From Alphaproteobacteria bacterium (GTDB lineage Bacteria; Pseudomonadota; Alphaproteobacteria; Rhodobacterales; Rhodobacteraceae): DNA of 8,840 nucleotides. The stretch's first letter is position 1. Each line of letters begins with the position of its first letter. The stretch is taken from NCBI GenBank assembly GCA_024277955.1, contig JAJRUE010000045.1, positions 1-8,840 on the forward strand, given 5' to 3'. Under the pieces are notes generated by a model. That model did not search any database and was not told the origin of the DNA. It saw only the letters and a program-made list of their open reading frames with translations. The translations under genes and the position numbers were made by a program. Shown in pieces: positions 1 to 6,488 of this stretch.

Positions 1-58
1 CGCATGCCCTCTGGTCCACTTTCGTCAAATCCGGCAGAACCTGCTTTACCCCAGACCC

Positions 59-652
59 CTAACGCCGGTTACGCAGATAAACATACAGCGCCCCGCCGCC
101 GCCGTGGCGCGTATGGGCTTCGCTCACCTGCAACACCACGCCTTTCAGCGGCGCGGCCTGAAGCCATTGCGGCACATGGTGGCGCAGCACCCCTTTGCGG
201 GTCGGGATCGGCCCGTCATCCACCCCGGCGCGCCCCTTGCCGGTGATCACCAGCACCAGCCGCAGCCCGTCGCCATGCGCCTTCAGAACAAAGGCCACCA
301 GCGCCGGATGCGCCTGCGCAATGGTCATCCCGTGTAGGTCCAGCCGCGCCTGCGGCAACAGCTTGCCGCGTTTCAGCTTCTGGAACTTCTTGCGGTCCAT
401 GTTCAGCGCGCCGCCACCCGGAGCCGTCCCCTTGATCGCCCCCGGCCAGACCGCACCGTTTGCTTTCTGCCCGATCTCGAAGGGCGCGATCGCCTGGCGT
501 TTTTGCGGCGCCGGCACCGGCGTCAGCGCCCGGCTCACCGCCTGCGGCAGGCTGGGGCGCTTTTCCGGGTGCAGCGGAGTGGCGCTGTCGCGCACCTTGC
601 GCCACAGGGCTTCTTCGTCGGGCCGCAACCCGCGCGGCTTGCGCCCGCTCAT
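59..652 (-). CDS. Smr/MutS2 C-terminal-domain protein
   Basis: This 197-residue protein carries a C-terminal Smr domain, the small fold also found at the end of MutS2, which in characterised members nicks or binds DNA or RNA. Residues 1-100 are a variable basic, proline-rich region. The domain begins at LDLHGMT (104-110), continues through the LVLVITGKGR strand and loop (132-141) and closes with HGGGGALYVYLR (183-194). These are the three family signatures. The ATG overlaps the mltA stop in an ATGA arrangement, so it is probably translated by coupling as the last visible gene of the timA-mltA-smr cluster. No MutS2 ATPase or clamp domain is present; this is a stand-alone Smr protein. The domain call is firm, but the cellular role (repair, recombination or RNA cleavage) cannot be read from the sequence. 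The 58 bases beyond its stop show no clear gene or strong hairpin. Confidence 0.93.
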   Translation of the reverse strand: MSGRKPRGLRPDEEALWRKVRDSATPLHPEKRPSLPQAVSRALTPVPAPQKRQAIAPFEIGQKANGAVWPGAIKGTAPGGGALNMDRKKFQKLKRGKLLPQARLDLHGMTIAQAHPALVAFVLKAHGDGLRLVLVITGKGRAGVDDGPIPTRKGVLRHHVPQWLQAAPLKGVVLQVSEAHTRHGGGGALYVYLRNRR

Positions 653-1689
653 TGCCCGGCCTCGGACACGCTGGCATAGGCCAGCTCGATCGGCAGCAGC
701 ACCACCATGCGTCCGGGGTCGCTGATCCGCGCCGCCGCCCGGCCCGCCGCATCACCTGTGCCCATGAACAGATCGCCCCGTTGCGCCCCCTTGATGGCCG
801 AGCCGGTATCCTGCGCAACCATCAGCCGGCGAAAGGCGTCGGCCCCGCCCTTTTCCACCCAGACCGGCGCGCCCAGCGGCACAAAGCGGCGGTCAACCGC
901 CAGCGACCGCAGGGGGGTCAGCGGTCGGTTCATCGCCCCCAAAGGCCCGGATTCAGACCCTAAACCGGGCAATTCGCGGAAAAATACATAGCCCGGATTG
1001 GATCTGAGCAGCGCCATGCCCTTGATCGGGTTGCGCCGCACCCAGTTGCCGATCACCTGCGCCGACACCTGGTGCGGCGTGAAAATTCCGCGGCGAACCA
1101 GCTCTTTGCCCGGCGATTTGTAGGGATGGCCGTTGGTGCCGCCATAGCCGACCCTGATCGTGGTCCCGTCGTCCAGATCGATGCGCCCGGATCCCTGAAC
1201 CTGCAGGTAGAACAATTCGACCGGGTCATCCACCCAGCCGATTTCCAGCCCACGCCCATCAAGGATGCCGCCGCCCTCGATTTCTTCGCGGGTGAACCAA
1301 AGCTCGCCGCTGCGCAGTTCTGGCGGCTTTCGATACAGCGGAAAGCGGAATCGGGCGCTGCGCTTGCGCGACCCGGCCAGTTCGGGTTCGAAATAGCCGG
1401 TGAACAGGGCGGGGGATCCGTCTTCGATCAATACCGGGCGAAAGAACAGCTCGAAAAAGGCGCGTGGTTTCGGGTGGGTGGCGGCCAGCGCGCACAGCGC
1501 CGCCCATTCGGCCCCCCGCAGATCGCCGCAGGTGGACAGGAATACGCCCAGCGCTGCCCGATGATCATCGGCGCGCCAACCGTCAAGGTCTTGAAACGTC
1601 AGGATTTTCCGGGTCTGTTCGGCCTTGGCCACCGGGGCGGTGGCGGCCATCGCGGCCACCAGCCCCACCGCCACAAGGCCGCGGATCAT
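649..1689 (-). CDS. mltA: Membrane-bound lytic murein transglycosylase A (MltA)
   Basis: This 346-residue enzyme cleaves the MurNAc-GlcNAc bond of peptidoglycan with formation of 1,6-anhydromuramic acid, in the periplasm. I chose the ATG at 1689 over an in-frame ATG at 1752. It gives a signal peptide straight away (basic start, hydrophobic core 4-18, likely cleavage after VAKA near residue 24) and overlaps the Tim44-like gene's stop as ATGA. MltA-family blocks are LFTGYFEPEL (95-104), VELFYLQVQGSGRI (157-170), YGGTNGHPYKSPGKEL (182-197), NPGYVFFRE (231-239) and the C-terminal 3D domain with AQDTGSAIKG (292-301) and RGDLFMG (304-310). Asp306 in the last motif matches, by remembered alignment, the catalytic Asp of E. 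coli MltA. The E. coli enzyme is a lipoprotein; here the signal peptide has no lipobox cysteine, so this one is probably soluble in the periplasm or held by protein contacts. Confidence 0.95.
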   Translation of the reverse strand: MIRGLVAVGLVAAMAATAPVAKAEQTRKILTFQDLDGWRADDHRAALGVFLSTCGDLRGAEWAALCALAATHPKPRAFFELFFRPVLIEDGSPALFTGYFEPELAGSRKRSARFRFPLYRKPPELRSGELWFTREEIEGGGILDGRGLEIGWVDDPVELFYLQVQGSGRIDLDDGTTIRVGYGGTNGHPYKSPGKELVRRGIFTPHQVSAQVIGNWVRRNPIKGMALLRSNPGYVFFRELPGLGSESGPLGAMNRPLTPLRSLAVDRRFVPLGAPVWVEKGGADAFRRLMVAQDTGSAIKGAQRGDLFMGTGDAAGRAAARISDPGRMVVLLPIELAYASVSEAGQ

Positions 1690-2342
1690 TCCCCGGTAGC
1701 GACCAGTTGCCAGTTCGGGTCGTCGACGCCCATTTTCCGCGCAAAGGTCCATACGTCTTTTTGCCGCTTGATCTCTTTCGGGTTGCCTTCGACGATATTG
1801 CCATCCTGGTCGCGCACGACCGAGGTCAGTTCGCCAACGAAGCGCACCTTGATTTCGCCCACCCGGCTGGTTTCGTCGAAATCCGCATCCAGCAGCGTCA
1901 GTTCGCGCACGCCCAGAAAGCTGGCGTCGATCTTCAGCCCTTCCTTTTCGCGCATCGCCACCACATCGGCAAAGGTCACAAAGACATCGTCCGACAGGAA
2001 CGGCCGGATCTGGTCCAGATCGCCGTTCTCGAAAGCCATGAGGATCATTTCATACGCCCCGCGCGCGCCGGCCAGAAATTCGGTGACGTTGAATTCCGGT
2101 TCGGCCTTTTTCATCGCGGCAAGCGCCTTGGCGGCGGCGCTATTTTCGTCGACATGGTCGGTGATGTCGCGGTCCATGCCGCCTTCGATCACCTCGAACT
2201 TGTCGCGCGCCACGCCGCGCGCAGGCGCCGCCACCGGCGGTTTTTCAAACCCGTCGCGGGTTCCCAGCACGTTTTTCAGGCGCAAGATCAGAAATATCGC
2301 AATTCCGGCAAGCACCAGAAGCTGGATGACGGCAGAGTTCAT
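1686..2342 (-). CDS. Tim44-like domain protein (TimA type)
   Basis: This 218-residue protein has one N-terminal membrane segment (about residues 4-21) followed by RLKNVLGTRDGFE, a linker rich in charged residues, and a Tim44-like domain from about 80 to the end. Diagnostic stretches are FLAGARGAYEMILMAFENGDL (89-109), FLSDDVF (115-121) and the closing DVWTFARKMGVDDPNWQLVATGE (196-218). Mitochondrial Tim44 tethers Hsp70 to the import channel. The alphaproteobacterial relative (called TimA in Caulobacter) is inner-membrane associated and has no firmly established role. A Shine-Dalgarno-like AGGGAA sits about 5 bases before the ATG. It heads the leftward cluster with mltA and smr and diverges from fxsA, which itself stands next to secB, so a link to envelope or protein-export function is plausible but is only an inference from context. 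Confidence 0.92.
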   Translation of the reverse strand: MNSAVIQLLVLAGIAIFLILRLKNVLGTRDGFEKPPVAAPARGVARDKFEVIEGGMDRDITDHVDENSAAAKALAAMKKAEPEFNVTEFLAGARGAYEMILMAFENGDLDQIRPFLSDDVFVTFADVVAMREKEGLKIDASFLGVRELTLLDADFDETSRVGEIKVRFVGELTSVVRDQDGNIVEGNPKEIKRQKDVWTFARKMGVDDPNWQLVATGE

Positions 2343-2462
2343 ATTGTTCCCTATTCAGGTGATCGGGTGGTAACGGGCTCGATTGGCACTTATGTAAGGT
2401 AGGGTCGCGATCAAGTCCACCGTGGCCATAACCGTGACCAAACACCACATGACGAGGCCCAA
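2343..2462. promoter_or_regulatory. Divergent intergenic region between the Tim44-like gene and fxsA
   Basis: This 120-bp spacer separates genes transcribed away from each other, so it must hold promoters for both. On the minus strand, TTGATC and TAAGTG hexamers lie about 16 bases apart (centred near 2385-2414), a fair but unproven sigma-70-like pair for the Tim44-like gene. No convincing pair is seen for fxsA. The fxsA ribosome-binding site is GAGG at 2454-2457. Motif assignments are weak; the functional claim rests mainly on gene orientation. Confidence 0.45.
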
Positions 2463-2957
2463 GTGTTGCTATTTTTCCTGTTTCTGGCGGTTCCGCTGAT
2501 CGAAATCGCCCTGTGCATCCAGGTTGGCGGAGCGATCGGCCTGTGGTGGACCCTCGCGATCGTGATTTTCACCGCCATTCTCGGCACCCGGCTGATCCGG
2601 GCGCAAGGGGTGATGGCGATGAACGACCTGCGGTCATCCTTCAGCGAAATGCGCGACCCGACCGAACCGCTGGCGCATGGCGCGATGATCCTGCTGGCCG
2701 GCGCACTGCTGCTGACGCCGGGGTTTTTCACCGATGCGGTGGGGTTCGCGCTGCTGATCCCGCCGGTGCGCCGCGCGGTGATCGCCTACCTGCGGTCGCG
2801 CGTCCAGGTCGAAAGCTTTACCGTCACCGGCGCCGAGACCTACCGCGGCCCGCCCCCCGGCCCCGGCCGCGGCGATGTGATCGACGGCGAGTATCGCGAA
2901 ATCGACGATGCGGACGGCGCCGACGGCCCCGGGAAATCCGGCTGGACCGGGCATTGA
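2463..2957 (+). CDS. fxsA: FxsA family inner-membrane protein
   Basis: This 164-residue membrane protein belongs to the FxsA family, named for the E. coli gene whose overexpression relieves F-plasmid exclusion of phage T7; its normal role is unknown. The start is GTG at 2463, with GAGG five bases upstream; starting there gives MLLFFLFLAVPLIEIALCIQ, the conserved family N-terminus. Membrane segments lie at about 2-20, 24-44 and 72-108, with the family motif LLLTPGFFTDAVGFALLIPPVR (82-103). The tail from about 115 is hydrophilic, rich in Gly, Pro and acidic residues, and poorly conserved, as is usual. It is followed after 57 bases by secB on the same strand and diverges from the Tim44-like gene. 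The family call is secure, the biochemical role is not. Confidence 0.93.
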   Translation: MLLFFLFLAVPLIEIALCIQVGGAIGLWWTLAIVIFTAILGTRLIRAQGVMAMNDLRSSFSEMRDPTEPLAHGAMILLAGALLLTPGFFTDAVGFALLIPPVRRAVIAYLRSRVQVESFTVTGAETYRGPPPGPGRGDVIDGEYREIDDADGADGPGKSGWTGH

Positions 2958-3014
2958 GACCCGCCCGATGACCTGCTAGTGACGGTGCGACAAAATTTGC
3001 AGGAGAAACCAGTC

Positions 3015-3527
3015 ATGGCCGACAAAGCCGAAAACAACGGCGCCGCCGAAGGGCAGAACCCGCCGCAGATCCAGCTCAAGATCCTTGGGCAGTTCATCCG
3101 CGACCTGTCGTTTGAAAACATCGTGGCGCAAAAGGGCATCAGCGGGGACGTGACCCCGGATGTCAGCGTTTCGGTCAGCCTCGACGGCAAGAAACGCCCC
3201 GGCGACAACCAGTTCGAAGTCTCGACCAAGTTCAAGATCAACGCCAAGAACAAGGGCACCGAAGACACCCTGTTCCTGATGGAGCTCGACTATGGCGGGA
3301 TTTTCGACATCCAGAACGTGCCCAACGAACAGCTGCATCCGTTCCTGATGATCGAATGCCCGCGGATGCTGTTCCCGTTCGCGCGGCGCATCGTCCATGA
3401 TGTCGTGCGCGATGGGGGCTTTCCGCCGCTGAACCTGGACACCATCGACTGGGTGGCGCTCTATCGTCAGAACATGGAACAGCAGGCCGCCGCGCAACAA
3501 GCCGCCGCCAACCAGCAGCCGTCCTAG
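3015..3527 (+). CDS. secB: Protein-export chaperone SecB
   Basis: This 170-residue cytosolic chaperone binds unfolded preproteins as a tetramer and hands them to SecA for Sec-dependent export. The ATG at 3015 is preceded by AGGAGA (3001-3006), an ideal ribosome-binding site, so the upstream in-frame GTG at 2979 is rejected. The fold region spans about residues 15-145: QIQLKILGQFIRDLSFEN (18-35), then the beta-strand with DVSVSVSLDG, then ELDYGGIFDIQNVP, then HPFLMIECPRMLFPFARRIV and GGFPPLNLDTIDWVALYRQN near the end, all SecB hallmarks. The last 20 or so residues are a low-complexity Gln/Ala tail, common in alphaproteobacterial SecB. It follows fxsA with a 57-bp gap, so shared or separate transcription is open. 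Convergent dnaQ lies beyond a strong inverted-repeat pair that probably ends transcription. Confidence 0.97.
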   Translation: MADKAENNGAAEGQNPPQIQLKILGQFIRDLSFENIVAQKGISGDVTPDVSVSVSLDGKKRPGDNQFEVSTKFKINAKNKGTEDTLFLMELDYGGIFDIQNVPNEQLHPFLMIECPRMLFPFARRIVHDVVRDGGFPPLNLDTIDWVALYRQNMEQQAAAQQAAANQQPS

Positions 3528-3550
3528 GCGCAAGCTCGGACCACCGGGCC

Positions 3551-3603
3551 GTCAAGGCGCTTGAAAAGCGCCTTGACCAAGGTTTTTTCCAAAAACCTTG
3601 GTC
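3551..3603. terminator. Paired overlapping hairpins between convergent secB and dnaQ
   Basis: Two perfect inverted repeats lie back to back. Hairpin A pairs 3551-3562 with 3566-3577 (12 bp, 3-nt loop; arm GTCAAGGCGCTT). Hairpin B pairs 3575-3587 with 3591-3603 (13 bp, 3-nt loop; arm GACCAAGGTTTTT). They share bases 3575-3577, so both cannot form completely at once. B has T-runs on both strands within its stem, fitting a bidirectional intrinsic terminator serving secB (rightward) and dnaQ (leftward). The CAAGG/CCTTG arms and the TTTTTTCC loop resemble a palindromic intergenic element that I recall from other Rhodobacteraceae genomes; that recollection needs a search. Confidence 0.75.
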
Positions 3604-3633
3604 CGCCCGGCCGCTATCCCGGTTTTTTCCAAA
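3581..3633. repeat. 13-bp direct repeat shared by the terminator and the dnaQ 3' end
   Basis: GGTTTTTTCCAAA occurs exactly at 3581-3593 (loop and arm of hairpin B) and again at 3621-3633, 40 bp away and inside dnaQ, where it encodes the last residues (LWKKP region) on the minus strand. The second copy lacks the pairing arm. It looks like a partial duplication of the intergenic element. Confidence 0.8.
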
Positions 3634-4306
3634 GCGCGTCTTCACCGAGGCTTTCGACAAAGGCCGCGTGCGCCGCGGTTTCCGCATCCGAGATGCGGCC
3701 GGGCAGGGGCTGCGGGCGGGCCCTGGGCCGCCAGTCCACCGCATTCCGGTCGCCGCCGGGCGTTGAGGCCGCCCCCGACAGGCCGAAATCCGGCTGCCGC
3801 CCGCCGATCAGTTCAAGATAGACCTCGGCCAGGATTTCGCTGTCCAGCAGCGCCCCGTGCAGCGTGCGCGACGAGTTGTCGATCCCGAAGCGGCGGCACA
3901 GCGCATCCAGTGAATTGGGCGAGCCCGGAAATTTCTTGCGCGCGATGGCCAGCGTATCCAGCGCCTGCGAATTCGGGATCAGCGGCAGCCCGGCCCAGCC
4001 CAGCTCGGCGTTCAGGAACTTCATGTCGAAGGCGGCGTTGTGGATCACCAGCGTCGCTTCGCCGATGAACTCCAGAAACTGCGTGGCGATCTTTTCGAAC
4101 ACCGGCTTGTCGCGCAGAAATTCGTCGCCCAGCCCGTGCACTTCAAAGGCCTCGGTCGGCATTTCGCGTTGCGGGTTGATATACTGGTGATAGGTCCGCC
4201 CGGTGGGCAGGTGGTTGAACAGCTCGACCGCGCCGATTTCCACGATCCTGTCGCCGGTCTGCGGATCCAGCCCGGTGGTTTCGGTGTCCAGCACAATTTC
4301 ACGCAT
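3614..4306 (-). CDS. dnaQ: DNA polymerase III epsilon subunit (3'-5' proofreading exonuclease)
   Basis: This 230-residue protein is the proofreading subunit of the replicative polymerase, removing mispaired 3' nucleotides with two metal ions. The DEDDh active site is complete: Asp7 and Glu9 in DTETTG (7-12), Asp94 in HNAAFD (89-94), and His150 and Asp155 in HGALLDSEILAEVYLEL (150-166). After a Gly/Pro-rich linker (about 170-200), the C-terminal segment ISDAETAAHAAFVESLGEDALW (205-226) resembles the part of E. coli epsilon that binds the polymerase alpha subunit, which ends in CLWRA. Here the conserved LW is followed by KKPG, encoded by a copy of the neighbouring intergenic repeat. The start overlaps the coaE stop by 8 bases, so it is the last gene of the maf-aroE-coaE-dnaQ operon. 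A paired hairpin lies just past the stop. Confidence 0.96.
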   Translation of the reverse strand: MREIVLDTETTGLDPQTGDRIVEIGAVELFNHLPTGRTYHQYINPQREMPTEAFEVHGLGDEFLRDKPVFEKIATQFLEFIGEATLVIHNAAFDMKFLNAELGWAGLPLIPNSQALDTLAIARKKFPGSPNSLDALCRRFGIDNSSRTLHGALLDSEILAEVYLELIGGRQPDFGLSGAASTPGGDRNAVDWRPRARPQPLPGRISDAETAAHAAFVESLGEDALWKKPG

Positions 4307-4901
4307 CTTTTGCTTCCCGTCTTATCCGCTGCACCAAGTCGTGAACCTGCCGGCGGGCGTTTTCAAGGCTGTCCGTCACGATCACCGCATCCGCCCGGGC
4401 GCGCTTTTCGCGATCCGGCATCTGGCGCGACAGGATCAGCTCGAACCGCTCGGGCGTCATGCCGGGGCGCGCCAGCACCCGTTCACGCTGCACCTCGGGC
4501 GGGGCCGACACCACGACCACCATGTCCATCGCCGCATCGCCACCGGTTTCAAACAGCAGCGGTATATCCAGCACGGCAATATCTCTGTCGGCGCTCTCAA
4601 GAAACCGCGCGCGATCTTCTGCAACCAGCGGGTGCACGATTTTTTCCAGCCTTTCCAAGGCGCTATCGTCCCTGGCAATCCATTTGCGCAGCGCCTCGCG
4701 ATCCACCGCGCCATCGTGCACCGCCGGCGGATGCAGCCGGGCAATCGCCGGAACCGCCCGGCCGCCCGGCGCGTAAAGCCGGGCCACCGCCGCATCGGCA
4801 TCCCAGACCGCCGCGCCTTCTTCGGCGAACAGCCGTGCGGTGGTGGTCTTGCCCATGCCGATAGAGCCGGTCAGCCCGATCACGAACGGCCTGCGCGTCA
4901 T
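4299..4901 (-). CDS. coaE: Dephospho-CoA kinase
   Basis: This 200-residue enzyme phosphorylates the 3'-hydroxyl of the ribose in dephospho-CoA with ATP, the last step of coenzyme A synthesis, in the cytosol. The Walker A loop is GSIGMGKTTTA (12-22), slightly changed from the common GGIGSGKS. It is followed by the conserved DAD (34-36), VHPLV (89-93), the family signature DIPLLFE (112-118) and the lid region RQMPDREK (159-166). Length and motif order are normal for CoaE. The ATG overlaps the aroE stop as ATGA, and its own stop overlaps dnaQ by 8 bases, so translation is probably coupled along the operon. The aroE-coaE-dnaQ order is a widely kept alphaproteobacterial arrangement. Confidence 0.96.
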   Translation of the reverse strand: MTRRPFVIGLTGSIGMGKTTTARLFAEEGAAVWDADAAVARLYAPGGRAVPAIARLHPPAVHDGAVDREALRKWIARDDSALERLEKIVHPLVAEDRARFLESADRDIAVLDIPLLFETGGDAAMDMVVVVSAPPEVQRERVLARPGMTPERFELILSRQMPDREKRARADAVIVTDSLENARRQVHDLVQRIRREAKDA

Positions 4902-5734
4902 GCGCTCAGCGCCACGCGGCGGGTTTCTTCGTCGACCTCGGGCCGGGGGCCGAACCAGCGTTCAAAGGCCGGCGCCGCCTGAAAAATCAGCATGCCCAGC
5001 CCGTCAACCGTCTGGCAACCGACCTCGCGCGCCTTGGCCAGCAAGGTGGTTTCCAGCGGCGTGTAGACCAGGTCGGTCACCACGGTTGACGGCGACAGCG
5101 CATCCAGCGGCACCCGCAGGTCGGGTTTGCCCTGCATGCCCAGCGCGCTGGCGTTCACCACCAGCGCGGCGCCATCCAGCATGTTGCCCGCCTTCACCCA
5201 GTCGACGACGCTGATCTTGGTGCCAAACTCGGTGCGCAGCGCCTCGGCCCGGGCCTTGGTGCGGTTCGACAGGCGGATTTCCGGCACGCCCACATCGAGA
5301 AGCGAAGCGATCACCGCGCGCGCCGCCCCACCGGCCCCGAAAACCGCCGCCGGCCCAGACCGCGGATCCCAGCCGGGCGCGCCCTGGCGCAGGTTTTCGA
5401 TAAATCCGTAACCATCTGTATTATCGGCATAAATCTTGCCATCCGGGCGAAGGATCAAGGTGTTTGCCGCCCCAATCAGCGCCGCGCGATCCGTCACCAC
5501 ATCGGCGATGTTCAACACCTTTTCCTTGTGCGGAACCGTGACATTCACCCCGACGAAACCCATCGCCGGCAAGGCCCGCAACACCCGGTCCAGGTCCGCC
5601 TGCGCCACATCCATCGGCACATAGTACCCGGCGATACCATGCAGTTTCAGCCAATGCGTGTGGATTGCCGGCGATCGGCTGTGCGAAATCGGCGATCCGA
5701 TGACGCCGGCCAGCGGTATCTTGTGTTCACTCAT
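4898..5734 (-). CDS. aroE: Shikimate dehydrogenase (NADP+)
   Basis: This 278-residue enzyme reversibly reduces 3-dehydroshikimate to shikimate with NADPH in the pathway to chorismate and the aromatic amino acids. The substrate-binding SHSRSP is at 17-22, the catalytic lysine is Lys70 in VPHK, Asn91 lies in GAANT, and the catalytic aspartate is Asp107 in DNTDGYGF. The Rossmann domain has the glycine-rich loop GAGGAARA (133-140) and NRTKAR (157-162), whose Arg/Thr/Lys pattern fits NADP+ rather than NAD+. NASALGM (194-200), DLVYTP (221-226) and DGLGMLIFQAAPAFERWFG (244-262) complete the AroE signature. All key residues are present. The start overlaps the maf stop (ATGA) and the stop overlaps the coaE start (ATGA). 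Confidence 0.97.
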   Translation of the reverse strand: MSEHKIPLAGVIGSPISHSRSPAIHTHWLKLHGIAGYYVPMDVAQADLDRVLRALPAMGFVGVNVTVPHKEKVLNIADVVTDRAALIGAANTLILRPDGKIYADNTDGYGFIENLRQGAPGWDPRSGPAAVFGAGGAARAVIASLLDVGVPEIRLSNRTKARAEALRTEFGTKISVVDWVKAGNMLDGAALVVNASALGMQGKPDLRVPLDALSPSTVVTDLVYTPLETTLLAKAREVGCQTVDGLGMLIFQAAPAFERWFGPRPEVDEETRRVALSA

Positions 5735-6330
5735 CCCGGCAGAATTCCTCTTTGTGTCAGGTAGCCAAGAAGTTCTAACAGCGGCAGTCCCAGGACCGTA
5801 AAGTAATCACCTTCCACGCGTGAAAACAATCGCGCGCCTTCTTCTTCCAGCTTGTATCCCCCGACGCTGCCGCGGATGCTGTTCCAGTTGCGCGCCACAT
5901 AGTCCTGCAGATAGGCTGACGAAAGCTCGCGCATCTGCATGTCGACGGTCCCGGCAAAGCGCCAGACCGGGCGCGCTTCTTCGCAGATCACCACCGCCGA
6001 AATCAGCCGGTGCCGGTGCCCCGACAGCTTACGCAGTTGGTCCAACGCATCGGCCTGGTCACGTGGTTTGCCCAGGATATCGCCTTCAAAGGCCAGAACC
6101 TGATCGCAGCCGATCACCAGGGCTTCGGGGTTTCGTCCGGCGATCTTCAGCGCCTTGGCCTGGGCCAGCGCATCGGCGACATCGCGCGGGCTGGCGCCTT
6201 CGGCAAGCATCGCGTCGCGGATCGTTTCTTCGTCCAGCCGCGCCACCGCGCGATCCACCGCGACACCTGCGCGCGCCAACATCTGGCGACGAATTTCCGA
6301 TCCGCTGGCAAGGATGATCCTGTCGGGCAT
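5731..6330 (-). CDS. maf: Maf family nucleoside triphosphate pyrophosphatase
   Basis: This 199-residue cytosolic protein belongs to the Maf family, which hydrolyses non-canonical or modified nucleoside triphosphates to monophosphates and so cleans the nucleotide pool. I chose the ATG at 6330 because MPDRIILASGS is the family N-terminus. The frame stays open upstream to 6651, but that DNA is AT-rich, origin-like and shows no conserved protein. Motifs are SGSEIRR (9-15, where SxSPRR is usual), DEE (33-35), GCDQVLAFEGDILGKP (74-89, catalytic Asp76), LRKLSGHRHR (99-108) and YKLEEEGARLF (159-169). The DQV form is nearer to E. coli YceF (m7GTP) than to YhdE (dTTP/UTP, ADTVV), so substrate preference may follow YceF. 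It heads the maf-aroE-coaE-dnaQ operon. A perfect DnaA box ends 11 bases before the ATG, and the ribosome-binding site is weak (AGAGA). Confidence 0.94.
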   Translation of the reverse strand: MPDRIILASGSEIRRQMLARAGVAVDRAVARLDEETIRDAMLAEGASPRDVADALAQAKALKIAGRNPEALVIGCDQVLAFEGDILGKPRDQADALDQLRKLSGHRHRLISAVVICEEARPVWRFAGTVDMQMRELSSAYLQDYVARNWNSIRGSVGGYKLEEEGARLFSRVEGDYFTVLGLPLLELLGYLTQRGILPG

Positions 6331-6341
6331 GGGTGTATCTC

Positions 6342-6350
6342 TGTGGATAA
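6342..6350 (-). promoter_or_regulatory. Perfect DnaA box
   Basis: The minus strand reads TTATCCACA, a 9/9 match to the DnaA box consensus. It stands 235 bp from the main box cluster and ends 11 bases before the maf ATG, so bound DnaA would cover the maf leader. Confidence 0.82.
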
Positions 6351-6352
6351 AC

Positions 6353-6368
6353 CGGCGATGAATCGCCG
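6353..6368. repeat. Short palindrome containing a GANTC site
   Basis: CGGCGAT-GA-ATCGCCG has 7-bp arms around a 2-base centre and lies three bases from the perfect DnaA box. The GAATC at 6360-6364 falls in its middle. It could be an operator or a hairpin in the maf leader; nothing identifies a binding protein. Confidence 0.5.
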
Positions 6369-6488
6369 CATGAAATGGCCGGAAAACCGTATCAGACCGC
6401 GCCGGGGGATCAAGCGGCCCGGCCAGGGCGCGGCGTGGTGTTTGCTCCACCGTGGACAGGCGACAGGTTGCGGGGTGTATGGTTTTAC

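Noticed and set aside
1..58. Start of another leftward gene past smr
   Set aside because: An ATG and GTG exist on the minus strand at the window edge, but too few codons remain and no clear ribosome-binding site spacing supports one.
1690..1752. Upstream in-frame ATG for mltA at 1752
   Set aside because: It would place 21 non-hydrophobic residues before the signal peptide and overlap the Tim44-like gene; the ATG at 1689 forms the ATGA overlap.
1072..2402. Long plus-strand open frames opposite mltA and the Tim44-like gene
   Set aside because: They are antisense shadows in GC-rich DNA; they have low-complexity translations without domains, while the minus strand has clear families.
2401..2420. 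FnrL-like site (TTGAT half) in the divergent spacer
   Set aside because: Only one half-site matches; the partner ATCAA at the right spacing is missing.
2979..3014. GTG start for secB at 2979
   Set aside because: The AGGAGA ribosome-binding site lies inside that extension, and correctly placed for the ATG at 3015.
6446..6456. TCCAC-C-GTGGA as a pair of DnaA half-boxes
   Set aside because: Outside the palindromic core both sites have too many mismatches to the 9-mer.
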